DNA of 64,000 nucleotides from Mesocentrotus franciscanus (GCA_037976565.1 CP137679.1:27525539-27589538), one strand, 5' to 3'; positions 58,001-64,000 are shown, counted from the stretch's first letter. Notes: generated by a model from the letters alone, not told the origin. Numbers and translations: made by a program.

Positions 58001-58322
58001 GATCTAGCAGTTATTGTTAAATGAGTAACTGTTTTAATGCATTTATGGAGTCACAAAATGGAATCTTAAAAAAATGCCCATTGAAATGAAATATAATCAA
58101 GTTCCGCACACTACATAATCACAATATGATGACAAGTAACTAATCTTTCTGTGCCGTTATTTTCCCCCTCCTTCTTCTTCTTCTACTCCTCATTCTCCTT
58201 CTTCCTTTTTTGGGTTGCTGTTAATTCATGCAGCTGGCGACTGGTTGGAGGTAGAGGTCAAAGGCTGCAAAGGACGTGTACCAAGGTCATGCGTCAAAGA
58301 CTTCAGCAAGCCAAGAGTGTAG
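27820..58322 (+). CDS. p67phox / NCF2-like NADPH-oxidase activator with two TPR/activation modules
   Basis: p67phox is a cytosolic subunit that binds Rac-GTP through its TPRs and switches on the Nox2 flavocytochrome through a short activation domain. The exons, with 5-9 taken from either repeat copy, are 27820-28011, 32539-32730, 33404-33544, 34210-34362, 40381-40671 (or 51138-51426), 41341-41528 (52096-52284), 42295-42429 (53044-53178), 42672-42809 (53421-53556), 43270-44834 (54017-55589), 57437-57674 and 58234-58322. Every junction is phase 0 except the last intron (phase 1). Correcting length indels by comparing the copies gives about 1,110 aa: TPR/activation module A 1-226, acidic linker 227-265, module B 266-477, proline-rich region 478-1052, SH3 1053-1104. 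Human p67phox is 526 aa with one TPR module, two SH3 domains and a PB1. The two-module reading rests on in-phase splice sites and the absence of any terminal exon between 34363 and 40380. Two separate transcripts remain possible. Confidence 0.8.
28012..32538 (+). other. p67phox-like intron 1
   Basis: A 4.5-kb intron with no coding signal. It contains G-rich, CT-rich and AC-ATG-T rich microsatellite patches and a duplicated block (30150-30860). Confidence 0.7.
30150..30860 (+). repeat. Direct repeat pair in intron 1
   Basis: CTGCATATCACAGTGCGATT near 30147 recurs as CTGCATATCACAATGAAATT near 30680. Both are followed by TCCTAGACTTTGTGTAAATT, ATGTAAACAGTGTAC(A/C)ATTTT and AAAATTAGACTCCACTCTGT. 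The offset is about 530 bases and each copy spans about 190 bases. Confidence 0.85.
32539..32730 (+). CDS. p67phox-like exon 2 (TPR2-3 of module A with Rac-contact residues)
   Basis: 64 codons, NFTAAVEKDPHMALAHFQLG to HKLYECE, phase 0 at both ends, acceptor TTTATCTTGTAG, donor GTACGT. LRGNRFIDYRQLG aligns with human LRGNQLIDYKILG. The Rac-binding residues equivalent to Arg102, Asn104 and Asp108 are all kept, at codons 44, 46 and 50 of this exon. Confidence 0.93.
32731..33403 (+). other. p67phox-like intron 2
   Basis: Contains the direct repeat above. The remainder is AT-rich and unremarkable. The acceptor is TTTTCTACAG. Confidence 0.8.
32790..33025 (+). repeat. Direct repeat just after exon 2
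   Basis: GTTGAGAGGCAGTAGGGCTT and ACATACAGAGTTTAATAATG, with TTGTTATCAAGCGACG(A/T)GTT, occur at about 32790 and again at about 32928. The offset is about 138 bases with near identity over about 95 bases. It is a recent local duplication inside the intron. Confidence 0.92.
33404..33544 (+). CDS. p67phox-like exon 3 (TPR4 of module A)
   Basis: 47 codons, VLYNLALTYATMMNNSEYAL to EKAQKQLL, phase 0, donor GTAAGT. VLYNLALTYATM aligns with human [12 protein letters not shown], the start of the fourth TPR. ARHGPLIEKA aligns with the human SEPRHSKIDKA segment. Confidence 0.92.
33545..34209 (+). other. p67phox-like intron 3
   Basis: Short intron with a CT microsatellite at 33980-34005 and an ACATGTACCGGTACATGTA patch near 33766. 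The acceptor is TTTCTTGCAG. Confidence 0.8.
34210..34362 (+). CDS. p67phox-like exon 4 (activation domain of module A)
   Basis: 51 codons, TNQLFEPVVLPSNQLFRPAK to SSNNNNET, phase 0, donor GTGAGT. LFEPVVLPSNQLFRP aligns with human LYEPVVIPVGKLFRP. DYLGKAKVVSELP aligns with the human activation domain DYLGKATVVASV, whose Val204 is needed to turn on Nox2 and is a Val here. The end of the exon is an Asn-rich linker. Confidence 0.92.
35560..35750 (+). repeat. Dispersed repeat (family of 8362-8555)
   Basis: CTGCCAACAGTTCCTATTTT, GGAGGAATGATTCC and CCTAATTTTGCCTTGAGAGA in the same order as at 8362. Lies in p67phox intron 4. Confidence 0.7.
37573..37873 (-). mobile_element. tRNA-derived SINE, minus strand (first copy)
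   Basis: Read on the minus strand: AAGGTGTAGTGGTCTAGTGG (A box), CGGTTCAAGTCCCGCCATGG (B box), CTCCACCCAGGTGAGAGAAA, TGGGTACCCGGTAGGAAG, and a tail ending in (ATT)n. It is the same family as 15881-16206. It contains the only long frames of this stretch, which are shadows. Confidence 0.85.
39085..39670 (+). repeat. Three-unit tandem repeat of about 190-200 bp in intron 4
   Basis: TTTAAGTGGTCTGTAAGGAG, CAGTCTCAGCAATAATTGAT, CTAAAGTTAGAATGAATGTG and ATCACAAATTTCTTTAA recur from about 39100, 39283 and 39484. A matching set occupies the duplicate at 49858-50440. Confidence 0.9.
40138..40300 (-). mobile_element. SINE 3'-end fragment
   Basis: (ATA)n followed by TTTATATAGCGCTTAATACA, ATGTCTCTAAGCGCTTAC and TATTACCCCGGTCATTGG. 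It is the reverse of the tail seen at 16095-16206 of the plus-strand SINE. It lies about 80 bases before exon 5. Confidence 0.65.
40381..40671 (+). CDS. p67phox-like exon 5 (acidic linker plus first TPR of module B), copy 1
   Basis: 97 codons, phase 0, acceptor TTTTCATACAG, donor GTAAGA. The first 39 codons (NFQPSPNSFRPIYDDFSDDD, then SGSSSPTPSTIAK) are an acidic Ser/Pro linker with no stop. They lead into MTHKDTISTWYEGVLAFERG and DPSAKILYNIG, a p67phox first TPR. The open frame back to the acceptor supports an internal exon joining exon 4. If the ATG at 40498 were a start, this would be a non-fused second gene. The exon is intact here and has two G missing in copy 2. Confidence 0.88.
40672..41340 (+). 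other. p67phox-like intron 5 (copy 1)
   Basis: AT-rich, with no repeats I can name. The acceptor is GAACTCTCAG. Confidence 0.75.
41341..41528 (+). CDS. p67phox-like exon 6 (TPR2-3 of module B), copy 1, frameshifted
   Basis: Encodes ILKEVVSRDPHLAIGHFQSG and onward to HKCE. One G is missing near 41454 (GAGAAGCGCGAG against GAGAAGGCGCGAG in copy 2), so the frame breaks after AFEK. Length is 188 instead of 189. The other copy shows the intact exon. Confidence 0.88.
41529..42294 (+). other. p67phox-like intron 6 (copy 1)
   Basis: Holds a poly-T/poly-G run at 41818-41848 whose length differs between copies. No other feature. Confidence 0.75.
42295..42429 (+). CDS. p67phox-like exon 7 (TPR4 of module B), copy 1
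   Basis: 45 codons, VLHNQAWAYNELDQRDWAQN to YRAFI, phase 0, donor GTAAGT. It corresponds to exon 3 (VLYNLALTYATM) and to human [31 protein letters not shown] matches the human SEPRHSKIDKA turn. Confidence 0.92.
42430..42671 (+). other. p67phox-like intron 7 (copy 1)
   Basis: Short intron with no notable content. The acceptor is TTATCTAATGCAG. Confidence 0.8.
42672..42809 (+). CDS. p67phox-like exon 8 (activation domain of module B), copy 1
   Basis: 46 codons, SGRSFKLYELPKLLLFKPPK to LPTVRK, phase 0, donor GTGAGT. KDYLGKAKIVAKLP corresponds to the activation-domain motif; the Val204 position is Ile. FKLYELPKLLLFKP replaces the more conserved LFEPVVLPSNQLFRP of module A. Intact here; two bases shorter in copy 2. 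Confidence 0.9.
42810..43269 (+). other. p67phox-like intron 8 (copy 1)
   Basis: AT-rich, with no feature apart from an acceptor ending TTTGTGGCAG. Confidence 0.8.
43270..44834 (+). CDS. p67phox-like exon 9 (proline-rich region), copy 1, several frame breaks
   Basis: Same proline-rich exon as 54017-55589 but 10 bases shorter than the deduced full length. Losses relative to copy 2 lie near 43318 (1), 43331 (3, in frame), 43352 (1), 43986 (2), 44526 (2) and 44642 (1). Conversely, this copy is intact near 44166 and 44202, where copy 2 has lost one C each time. Most breaks are in C, G or T runs, which points to sequencing or consensus error. Confidence 0.85.
44980..45478. other. Assembly gap (499 N)
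   Basis: A run of N. Left of it the sequence ends just after exon 9 (intron 9). Right of it, the sequence restarts inside intron 4. Long reading frames drawn through it are meaningless. Confidence 0.99.
46316..46505 (+). repeat. Dispersed repeat, duplicate of 35560-35750
   Basis: Second-contig version; one substitution visible (GGAATGCTTCC for GGAATGATTCC). Confidence 0.8.
48322..48636 (-). mobile_element. tRNA-derived SINE, minus strand (second copy)
   Basis: Duplicate of 37573-37873, with small length differences such as CCCGGGGTAGCC for CCCGGGTAGCC. Confidence 0.85.
49858..50440 (+). repeat. Three-unit tandem repeat, second copy
   Basis: Duplicate of 39085-39670, units starting about 49860, 50038 and 50238. 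Confidence 0.9.
51138..51426 (+). CDS. p67phox-like exon 5, copy 2, frameshifted
   Basis: Same as 40381-40671 but with four rather than six G after CTTCGAGA near 51308, giving 289 bases and breaking the frame after LAFER. The acidic linker and start of TPR1 are unchanged. Confidence 0.88.
51427..52095 (+). other. p67phox-like intron 5 (copy 2)
   Basis: Duplicate of 40672-41340; nothing further. Confidence 0.8.
52096..52284 (+). CDS. p67phox-like exon 6 (TPR2-3 of module B), copy 2, intact
   Basis: 63 codons, ILKEVVSRDPHLAIGHFQSG to LQYKLHKCE, phase 0, donor GTAGGT. In the Rac-contact loop it reads LRGKMIDYKQLG against LRGNRFIDYRQLG in module A. The Arg102 and Asp108 equivalents remain, but the Asn104 equivalent is replaced and the loop is one residue shorter. 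Confidence 0.92.
52285..53043 (+). other. p67phox-like intron 6 (copy 2)
   Basis: Duplicate of 41529-42294, with a shorter T/G homopolymer near 52570-52594. Confidence 0.8.
53044..53178 (+). CDS. p67phox-like exon 7 (TPR4 of module B), copy 2
   Basis: Identical in coding content to 42295-42429: 45 codons, phase 0, VLHNQAWAYNELDQRD to YRAFI. Confidence 0.92.
53421..53556 (+). CDS. p67phox-like exon 8 (activation domain of module B), copy 2, frameshifted
   Basis: Reads AGCGGGCTCC where copy 1 reads AGCGGGCGCTCC. The loss of two bases gives 136 instead of 138 and breaks the frame at the exon start. Downstream coding content (YELPKLLLFKPPKS, KDYLGKAKIVAKLP) is unchanged in its own frame. Confidence 0.88.
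53557..54016 (+). other. p67phox-like intron 8 (copy 2)
   Basis: Duplicate of 42810-43269. Confidence 0.85.
54017..55589 (+). CDS. p67phox-like exon 9, very long proline-rich exon, copy 2
   Basis: 1,573 bases; two single-C losses near 54920 and 54952 against copy 1 imply 1,575 bases, 525 codons, phase 0 at both ends (donor GTAACA). It begins GSSTPPPAKTSSSLGVP and ends VTVTVQKE. Four near-identical repeats of 32-33 residues (RPLPSPTRLSPVPDRPLP type) start near 54401, 54497, 54592 and 54691. They hold RPLPxxP class I SH3-ligand motifs. Further on are PRPVPPPPG-like and PPPPPPKKGPSP motifs. Presumably disordered, a scaffold for SH3 or EVH1/WW partners. It takes the place where vertebrate p67phox has its central SH3 and PB1. 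Confidence 0.9.
55938..56164. mobile_element. Foldback MITE with GGCCCGAATTCATGAAGGAG ends
   Basis: The left arm (GGCCCGAATTCATGAAGGAG, then TTTAAATTTAACCCATGG) is mirrored by the right arm ending CCTCCTTCGTGAATTCGGGC. The arms are about 80 bases and the whole is about 227 bases without an ORF. It shares an ATGG(T/A)TTAAA theme with the 17291 foldback but is a different family. Confidence 0.88.
56231..57180. mobile_element. MITE-like element carrying a 151-bp tandem repeat
   Basis: The left end ATGCCTCCGCTACAACGTAG with CCGGAGGCAT is a hairpin. The right end ATGGCGGAGGCATCATCGAC is its inverted partner. Between them are a TCCGTCCGTCCGTACGTACG run and five repeat units of GATCGCGTTATCTCAAGAAC, GATTGATGGATTACCGCCAA and GGGGTCACGAGGTCAAAGGT content. 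Non-autonomous; the superfamily is not assigned. Confidence 0.75.
56310..57060 (+). repeat. Five-unit tandem array, period 151, with AGGTCA half-sites
   Basis: Half-site blocks begin at 56407 (degenerate), 56558, 56709, 56860 and 57002, spacing 151, 151, 151 and 142. Units two and three carry three AGGTCA hexamers separated by single A. Units four and five carry two. AGGTCA-A-AGGTCA is the textbook DR1 nuclear-receptor site. Confidence 0.92.
57437..57674 (+). CDS. p67phox-like exon 10 (end of proline-rich region and first half of SH3)
   Basis: 79 codons plus one base, AKPTPVERRKPSTANK to SEGDLITITGE, phase 0 in and phase 1 out, donor GTATGT. After a basic Pro/Lys stretch, TALVIASHETDVEGEVSVSEGD is an SH3 start in which the usual ALYDY aromatics are replaced by ALVIAS. 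GELSFxxGD-like spacing is kept. Confidence 0.9.
57675..58233 (+). other. p67phox-like intron 10
   Basis: Phase 1 intron splitting the SH3 domain; CT-rich tract before an acceptor ending TTCATGCAG. No other feature. Confidence 0.8.
58234..58322 (+). CDS. p67phox-like terminal exon 11 (second half of SH3, stop)
   Basis: CT completes an Ala codon, then GDWLEVEVKGCKGRVPRSCV and KDFSKPRV, TAG at 58320-58322. The SH3 Trp and the Pro of the 3-10 helix are present (DWLEVE, RVPRSCV). The final Tyr/Phe of the ligand pocket is Cys. Human p67phox ends with a similar [20 protein letters not shown] segment, which supports the assignment. Confidence 0.9.
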
Positions 58323-59411
58323 TTCAATGAAGAGGTGACCGCAGTCTTTCAAAAACGCCAGACTTGAAACCATCTCACCTTCATCGCCACACAGTATCCT
58401 GCTGTAATACAGTTTTATATTGTCTTTATGTACTAGGAATACATTAATTAGAAATTAGTGGTATTCCATGCAAAAGCAGCAATCACATGTCACAAACAGA
58501 TTGAATATGTGATAATGTACCACAAGTTAGATGTGTGCACATTTTTTATAAAGTTTTAAATATTTCAAGTGGGCCTTTTTTATGATGGTTATAATCATAC
58601 TACTTCAATATGCTATGAATCAGGTTGTGTCTTTTAACCAAAGTGCCTACTGTCATCATTATTATGACATATGATTATTTGTAAATTGCTATATTTTTGA
58701 TGTAATCTTATCTTTCATCGTTGAATAGTGTGTGCACATTTTACTCCAAAGTTGTATATAACACAATTGGTGCAAAAAAAAATTGTTACAAAAAATAAAT
58801 GTAGTTTCCAGTCTCCATATATGATCTTATAATTGTATAGATGTCAGAATGAAATTCTACATTTTCATGATTTTATATACATAGTACAAATATATGAGCA
58901 CCCAAAGCTGCACATTACTGTATGTACTCAAATTGTCAAATGAATTTTAACCGTCTGTTTCTATTTTTAAAAGATTGTATTTTATGCAGTACCTGTTTTT
59001 ATGTGCTAGTTCTGTGTTTTTGTTATCTGTTTGTATCTGTGTACATGTACTTTATATTTAGTGTGGGCATCGATTCATGTTCAGGTCTTCAGAATTAATA
59101 TAATGTATGACCTCCAAGGAATTTGATCCAAATTTGTTGACTGCTCAAACAGTTCCAACAAGCATTTCATTGTGTTTTCGTATTATCCTATACATATATA
59201 CATACATACACATACTTCAATTAGTACTCTCTATGGAGAATTCTATTTAACATCTTGCTGTATATGCTCATTCTCTTGTTTTTATATTATGCTATGTTCT
59301 GTATTAAAAGCATCATCACTTTATTTTGCATATTTTTTTTTATTTTTAAGGTTTTATATAATCACAAACATATCCCGATTATGTGTAAATATATGTAGCT
59401 CATTAAAAACC

Positions 59412-59440
59412 GTGTGTGTGTGTGTGTGTGTGTGTGTGAG
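59412..59440 (+). repeat. (TG)n microsatellite
   Basis: GTGTGTGTGTGTGTGTGTGT run, in the presumed p67phox 3' UTR or just beyond. Confidence 0.95.
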
Positions 59441-59974
59441 TGCATTCTGTAATTCATAAATCTCATTTAAGTCATAAGCTAAAGATTAAGAGTGTGTCCT
59501 AACATTCTTTGATTTATTTGTAAATCAGTTGTCATCATTTGCACCCATCATTTCATCTTCATTTGTGGTATGCCAGTGAAAATTTTACTAATCTTATTGT
59601 TTTACTGTTACATTGTAATTTTCTCATAAAGTACATTTCACCAAAGCCACTCATGTATGTACATTGTCATCATCACTGTAATTCTCTTGTAATTAGGCTG
59701 CATTTTGTAGTAAATATTAGGTACTGCATTGTTGTAATTCAAATTGATTTATTTATTGATAGTTATGAACATTGGGAACTGCAATAAAATGAATATTTCA
59801 CCCAAAAAAATAAAAACTGCGTAAATATGTAAGATTTATTTTGGTTATATAAAACCATGTACATCTCATTTGCATATTTTTGCTTGAAAGACAGAGGAAC
59901 TATGACAGAGTTAGTGACGGAACAGAAAGTGAACTATAAAATAGAAATGGGAAAGGATGAAAATAAGAAAGAGA

Positions 59975-60062
59975 GGTTGAGAAAGAGGAATAGAAAGGGG
60001 CAGAGACTGTGTGTCTGGGGGAGAGAGAGAGAGAGGGAGAGAGGAAGGGAGGGAGAAAGATA
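59975..60062 (+). repeat. (GA)n-rich tract
   Basis: GAGAGAGAGAGAGGGAGAGA and neighbours; short ORFs across it are compositional. Confidence 0.9.
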
Positions 60063-60748
60063 AAGATGCATCCCTGTTGCTTGGAATTCAAATTTCTACA
60101 TCTTATGTGTAGGTACCCATGAATCCTTGTCTACAAGCGGTATATGCTTTATTCACACTGAAGGTTAAAATGAACAACGAACCCTATAGTAGTCTCAATC
60201 ATACTTGATCACTTTTCAATTATCTAGTCTCTTGGATAGGACTTCAATTCAAAGGGGTCCTGATGCTACATTTATCTCCAGGCATTCAATGCCTTTTGGA
60301 AAGTCAGGCTAAAATAATCACCCAATTTATTGTTACAACAAGATGAATGCTTGATGTATGGTAATGAAATTATCCTCATCTACCTAGCCTCTTAAATAGC
60401 ACTGAAAGCCTAGCTGATCTCCAAGACAGTATCAGCTCTACAACAAAGCCCAGTTATACTGCCTGGTCAATCCTGTTTTGATCAGGTGATTGCTTGTCTT
60501 TTGGTCCCCTAGTTGACTTGTGATTTAAGCTGTAAGTCCCCTGGTTGATTTCCAAGAATGTATTGGCTTTACATGGAACTTCAATGATACTGTCTGGTCA
60601 ATCCTGTTTGGATCTGGTGACTCTTGATAATCCATTAAACCTACTAGTCCCTCAAGGCCATAAGTCCTCTGGCTGTTCACCTCTAAGCGTCCACAAACTC
60701 ATATGATGGCATTAACACCATAGTCCATTGGTTTTCAATATCTTTGCG

Positions 60749-61044
60749 TCAATCCTGGTGAATCTGATTCCACCTCTGGTCCACCTCTTCCATCACCCTG
60801 ACAGCCTCCCTACTTTGACTAATTGGAACCAGCTCTGACGGTCTAACCAGCGGCCGACATTCCTCGATGGCTGCAGCTATGTGATTCAGCTTCCAGTGTT
60901 TCTTGAGCAGAGCATGCTCGATGTTGAACGGTCCGTCATGTGTCCGTCTCACTTGCGTAGCGATGGCGGAGGATTTTAGTTCTTGACCGATATCATGAAT
61001 GACCTTCCTGAGGTATTGAGCTGAGTCTGCATAGCTGGTAAGCT
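60749..61044 (-). CDS. TRUB2 terminal exon
   Basis: AG completes a Glu codon, then LTSYADSAQYLRKVIHDIGQ, ELKSSAIATQVRRTHDGPFN and on to RWNQIHQD and TGA at 60751-60749. QVRRTHDG matches human QVRRTRDG. The acceptor is TTTCTTCAG. The tail is shorter than the human one. Confidence 0.93.
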
Positions 61045-63649
61045 CTGAAGAAAAAAATGAGCAAAAAGAAGTACATTAAATCATGAATGCTTTCATCTTT
61101 TGAAAAATACCATGTGGTGAAGAAACAGCATTTTATCAAAAGGCAGCTATTTTTTGTCACAGTGATGGAAACTGAAATTCAAAGAAGTTTAGCCATGATA
61201 GTGATCGAGGGGGTAGGGGTTATATCTAGGAGGGGGGACATGTCCCTCATTCTCCCAAATCACTGCCCCTGATATCCATTATCAATTTATCTTTGACTAA
61301 AAAATATTGGAATTTTGAACATAATTTGATTTTCAATAGTTGTATGACTATCGAACAATAAAACTATAACAAGAACAAAAGAATATATATAATAAGATTA
61401 TGTTACATGACAAGTAACTACCAACATCAATTTAAAATGCGCTTGGTATTTCTCTTCCAGAAGTCCCACACACTTGGTACATGATTACCAGGATTGTGAG
61501 GAACCACCAAGAACGATGCTCATACATGTACCGGGTAACCATAACTTCTCTTCAGAGACTTACCCAATTCAAATTCTGGAGGCTCAAACATGGTACAAGT
61601 GATGTCTGTGAGGAGAGGGTTTGTCCTTCCTACAGGATGTAAGAGCCCCCTCACTGCCAGCTCGTAGGCCTCCTGGCTTTGGATGTCAACGCCCGACTGG
61701 CGGATCAGTTCTCGTTGGAAGCTGCGGTGGATGTTAGAAGTGATGCGATCCAGCTTCTCCATGGTGATGTGATCTATCGGATAAAGAGGGAATAAGATAA
61801 GCTCAGTCATGAGATAGAGAAGCTTCAAGCAAGAGATAAGCATGGTACAACTCAGTTTATTAAACTACACATATAGACATTGTTTTTAGCTGCACATAGT
61901 TCCCTGTTATAGATCAGTTTTATTGAGATACTGTACATATGCCTGAATAGAACCTTAAGCAGAACTTACATTCACCAGACAGTGAATTCCCGTATTTACA
62001 TCAAAGAAGAAGAACAACAACAACAATGTAAAAAGACAAATAGCTGCATGCTTTGGGGCAATACCCTTGGAGGACATTAAAAGGGGCAGTATGGAATCTC
62101 CCCCAAAACAAATGCATCATCCTGCAGATTCTAACATATTGCACCACCTGCTAGGGTTAGGGATTACACATCAATTTCAATATGCTGAGGGTAACTCATA
62201 GGGCTGTTCAAGGTATTGCAAAGAATCTTCTGGTCGACCACTTTTAAATAACCTGATCTCCTTGCATGATGTTCTTTTATACATATGGAAATATCTTTGA
62301 GGATTATACTTGCATGTTTTATTATATTTGATTACTTACATTTGGGATAAACACTTAACTTCACTACTTGGAACACACCAGCATGTTTTTAACAAGATGA
62401 ATTCATAGGGGGATGAAAGAAACAACAAAAAAGCCAAACTCACATCTCTCCACCCTTCTTAAGATGACATAATCTTAACTAGAAAAGCAATATCTTTTAA
62501 AATATGCAATGAAGACTAGATCATGTTCTGTAATTGCTTGAGAGATTCACTTGGCCACAATCATTTTTGCAAATGGGTCAAGATTAAAGTCTTTCAGTAT
62601 CTCACCATATGTTGTTTTCTGCCAGACCTTGCCTTGGCTGTCATGTGTGTCTGTCGCCACACCAAAGCGCCCTCTTATGGTGTACTGTCGTGGTAATCTT
62701 GCCGCCTGATACTGACTGACAAGCTTCTTGCCATCCCGTACAGCTAAGACTAAATTCAAAGACAGATAAGGACAGATATTAAAAATTAAAAGATACATAT
62801 GGGATAGAAGGCAACATTTTGTATGTAGGCAGTAGCGCTAAATGTCAAGATTAATAATGTAGGACTGTTGAATGTTTTGCTTTACCACTATTCTGCAGAA
62901 TGTTGCGTACATGTAGTGCCCAGACATGGAGCTCCTTTCCATACTTGTCTCAGTTCTCATTATTATCCTTATCATGGCATCATCATCATCATCATTATCT
63001 CTTCATTAGCATCATCTTCCTCCTCCTCCTCATTATTATCATTGGCCATACGACATTCACCCAGATGCCTGGGAAGAGTAAAGAATTTCACTATGGCCCT
63101 TAGGTTTCTCCTCCCTGAATTTGAATTTGCAGCAGGTGTACCAGATTGAATTCTACCGTACTCATTATGAGAAGTGCTTACAGTTCTTAAGGCATGACTC
63201 TCCTTTACAAAGAAATTCAACCTACTGTACAAACAGAAACATTTGCAAGCAAGAAACTTTAGTGCAGTTTACGAGAGGACCCGATTTGCAAAATTTTCAT
63301 GCTTAAAAGTAACACAATCACTGCAATAAATTGTTGCAACTTGCAAAAGTTTCATGAAACAAAAGCCACTATTGCTGATACTAAAGCAAGAGTTTCACAT
63401 TGCAAAACTTTCAGATTTTAGGTTAACGTCCTCTTACCCATCACACCACAAGACTTGGTGTCCAACCCCATGGACACCACAGATACAGCGATGTCCCTGT
63501 AGGCAGGTCCTCTCACCAGGGGATGGTCTGTGAAGCTGGGTACCGTCATGGCCTTCAAGGCATCAGGGTGGGTGGCAGTGACCCGAACATCGGTCTCGGG
63601 ACAATCTTCACCAGGGTGTTCTGAGGTCTCTGCTTCAGCGCATTCAGCT
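60749..63649 (-). CDS. TRUB2, mitochondrial tRNA/mRNA pseudouridine synthase of the TruB family, last four exons (5'-partial)
   Basis: TRUB2 makes pseudouridine in mitochondrial RNA and belongs to the mitoribosome RNA-granule module. On the minus strand four exons (63649-63438, 62749-62606, 61773-61564, 61044-60749) join in phase into about 286 codons ending TGA. They match human TRUB2 in order: TVPSFTDHPLVRGPAY (VPSFINHPLVCGPAF), GLDTKSCGVMVLAV (HRLDAQASGVLVLGV, with the catalytic Asp kept), QYTIRGRFGVATD (DYTVRGLLGKATD), QKTTYDHITMEKLDR (EKTTYDHVTREKLDR), SQEAYELAVRGLLHP (TQEAYEMAVRGLIRP), FEPPEFEL, IHDIGQELKSSAIATQVRRT and RDG/HDG. The first exon, with the VYKP motif, lies right of the window. 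It is convergent with p67phox. Confidence 0.95.
61045..61563 (-). other. TRUB2 intron
   Basis: Phase 1 intron with a GTAAGT donor on the minus strand. No other feature was seen. Confidence 0.8.
61564..61773 (-). CDS. TRUB2 exon (EAYELAVRGL)
   Basis: AT completes Asp, then HITMEKLDRITSNIHRSFQR, SQEAYELAVRGLLHPVGRT and TMFEPPEFEL plus one base before GTAAGT. The acceptor TTATCCGATAG is somewhat weak. Matches the human segment in length and key residues. Confidence 0.93.
61774..62605 (-). other. TRUB2 intron
   Basis: AT-rich, donor GTGAGA on the minus strand; nothing else recognised. Confidence 0.8.
62606..62749 (-). CDS. TRUB2 exon (YTIRGRFGVATD)
   Basis: TC completes Val, then LAVRDGKKLVSQYQAARLPR, QYTIRGRFGVATDTHDSQGK and VWQKTTY plus one base before GTGAGA. 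YTIRGRFGVATDT is the TruB family strand after the catalytic loop. Confidence 0.93.
62750..63437 (-). other. TRUB2 intron
   Basis: Contains a (CAT)n microsatellite at 62973-63000. The reading frames across it are shadows. Donor GTAAGA. Confidence 0.8.
63438..63649 (-). CDS. TRUB2 exon with the catalytic Asp motif
   Basis: Reads (minus strand) AECAEAETSEHPGEDCPE, then DVRVTATHPDALKAMTVPSF, TDHPLVRGPAYRD and SMGLDTKSCGVM plus one base before GTAAGA. The Asp of GLD is the conserved TruB nucleophile position. The acceptor is ACATTACAG; an AG two bases further in is a possible alternative. Confidence 0.92.
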
Positions 63650-64000
63650 CTGTAATGTAATTTATGAGAGATGGTAAAATGGAAGTTTCATTGGGTGCTG
63701 TTCAGGTAGGAAAGCAATTTAGTCACTTAATGCAAGGTAAACGATAACCAAGGACGATTAAACCCAATGGCAATGCATGTTTAAGCATCTCCAAAATGGG
63801 GGAAAAAGTAGTTTAGCCTAGATATACAAGCAATTAATTTCAATCTAAATATAATTTGTCCGTTTTGAGCCAGAAGAGCGTTATTACTTTACACAGAGTT
63901 AGCGCCCTTCTGACTCTGAATAGATGATTTATCTTTAAAACTATTATCAAGCATTTCAAATGATCTTTGAGAAGATATCATTAATATAGATTGATCAGTG
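63650..64000 (-). other. TRUB2 intron reaching the window edge
   Basis: No exon was found in the last 350 bases. The TRUB2 start codon and VYKP-motif exon should lie beyond 64000. Confidence 0.6.

Larger units (their letters stand above)
58323..60748 (+). other. p67phox-like 3' UTR and intergenic space to TRUB2
   Basis: Candidate poly(A) signals on the plus strand are AATAAA at 58794-58799 and 59783-59788. A (TG)n run lies at 59412-59440 and a (GA)n tract at 59975-60062. On the minus strand TTTATT at about 60326 could be the TRUB2 poly(A) signal. 60150-60740 may be TRUB2 3' UTR. No gene was seen. Confidence 0.5.

Noticed and set aside
1..64000. CRISPR arrays, phage, toxin or bacterial defence systems
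   Set aside because: No spacer-repeat arrays and no prokaryotic gene organisation. Tandem repeats here are satellites or transposon-internal arrays in animal DNA.

Overview
This is eukaryotic, intron-rich animal DNA. It has GT-AG introns, tRNA-derived SINEs, LINE debris, MITE-like foldbacks and long microsatellites. The protein families are metazoan: heparan sulfate 2-O-sulfotransferase, the NADPH-oxidase activator p67phox and mitochondrial TRUB2. The repeat style (AC-ATG-T rich introns, TATAGCGCTTA SINE tails, GGCGGATCCAG-type ends) suggests a marine deuterostome, most likely an echinoderm such as a sea urchin. The species call is inference. There are no bacterial operons, CRISPR arrays or phage genes.

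Layout: (1) About 1-14.2 kb, plus strand: the last five coding exons of an HS2ST1 orthologue (240 codons). Its catalytic His pair and four Cys align to the human protein at a constant offset of 121. The 5' exons lie left of the window. The 9.8-kb intron holds tandem repeats, LINE debris and MITEs, and the 3' UTR carries a seven-unit degenerate repeat. (2) 14.3-27.8 kb: repeat-rich DNA containing an isolated p67phox-type first exon (1A, 19424-19606). (3) 27.8-58.3 kb, plus strand: a p67phox (NCF2)-like gene. Its exons, all joined in phase 0 up to the last intron, encode one TPR/activation-domain module, an acidic linker, a second TPR/activation-domain module, a proline-rich exon of about 525 codons and a C-terminal SH3 domain. 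The predicted length is about 1,110 aa, twice human p67phox, with no visible central SH3 or PB1. (4) 60.7-63.65 kb, minus strand: the last four coding exons of TRUB2, convergent with p67phox.

A major caveat: 34714-44979 and 45479-55734 are nearly identical and are separated by 499 Ns. Both repeat boundaries sit exactly at the contig ends. The simplest reading is two overlapping contigs left unmerged, so exons 5-9 are probably present once in the genome. Each copy carries different frame-breaking indels, mostly in homopolymers, and where one copy is broken the other is intact.

The most interesting biology is the doubled TPR/activation module of the oxidase activator. The first module keeps the Rac-contact residues equivalent to Arg102, Asn104 and Asp108. 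The second has lost the Asn and is one residue shorter there. There are two alternative first exons, and the shared phases would allow exon 1A to splice to either module.
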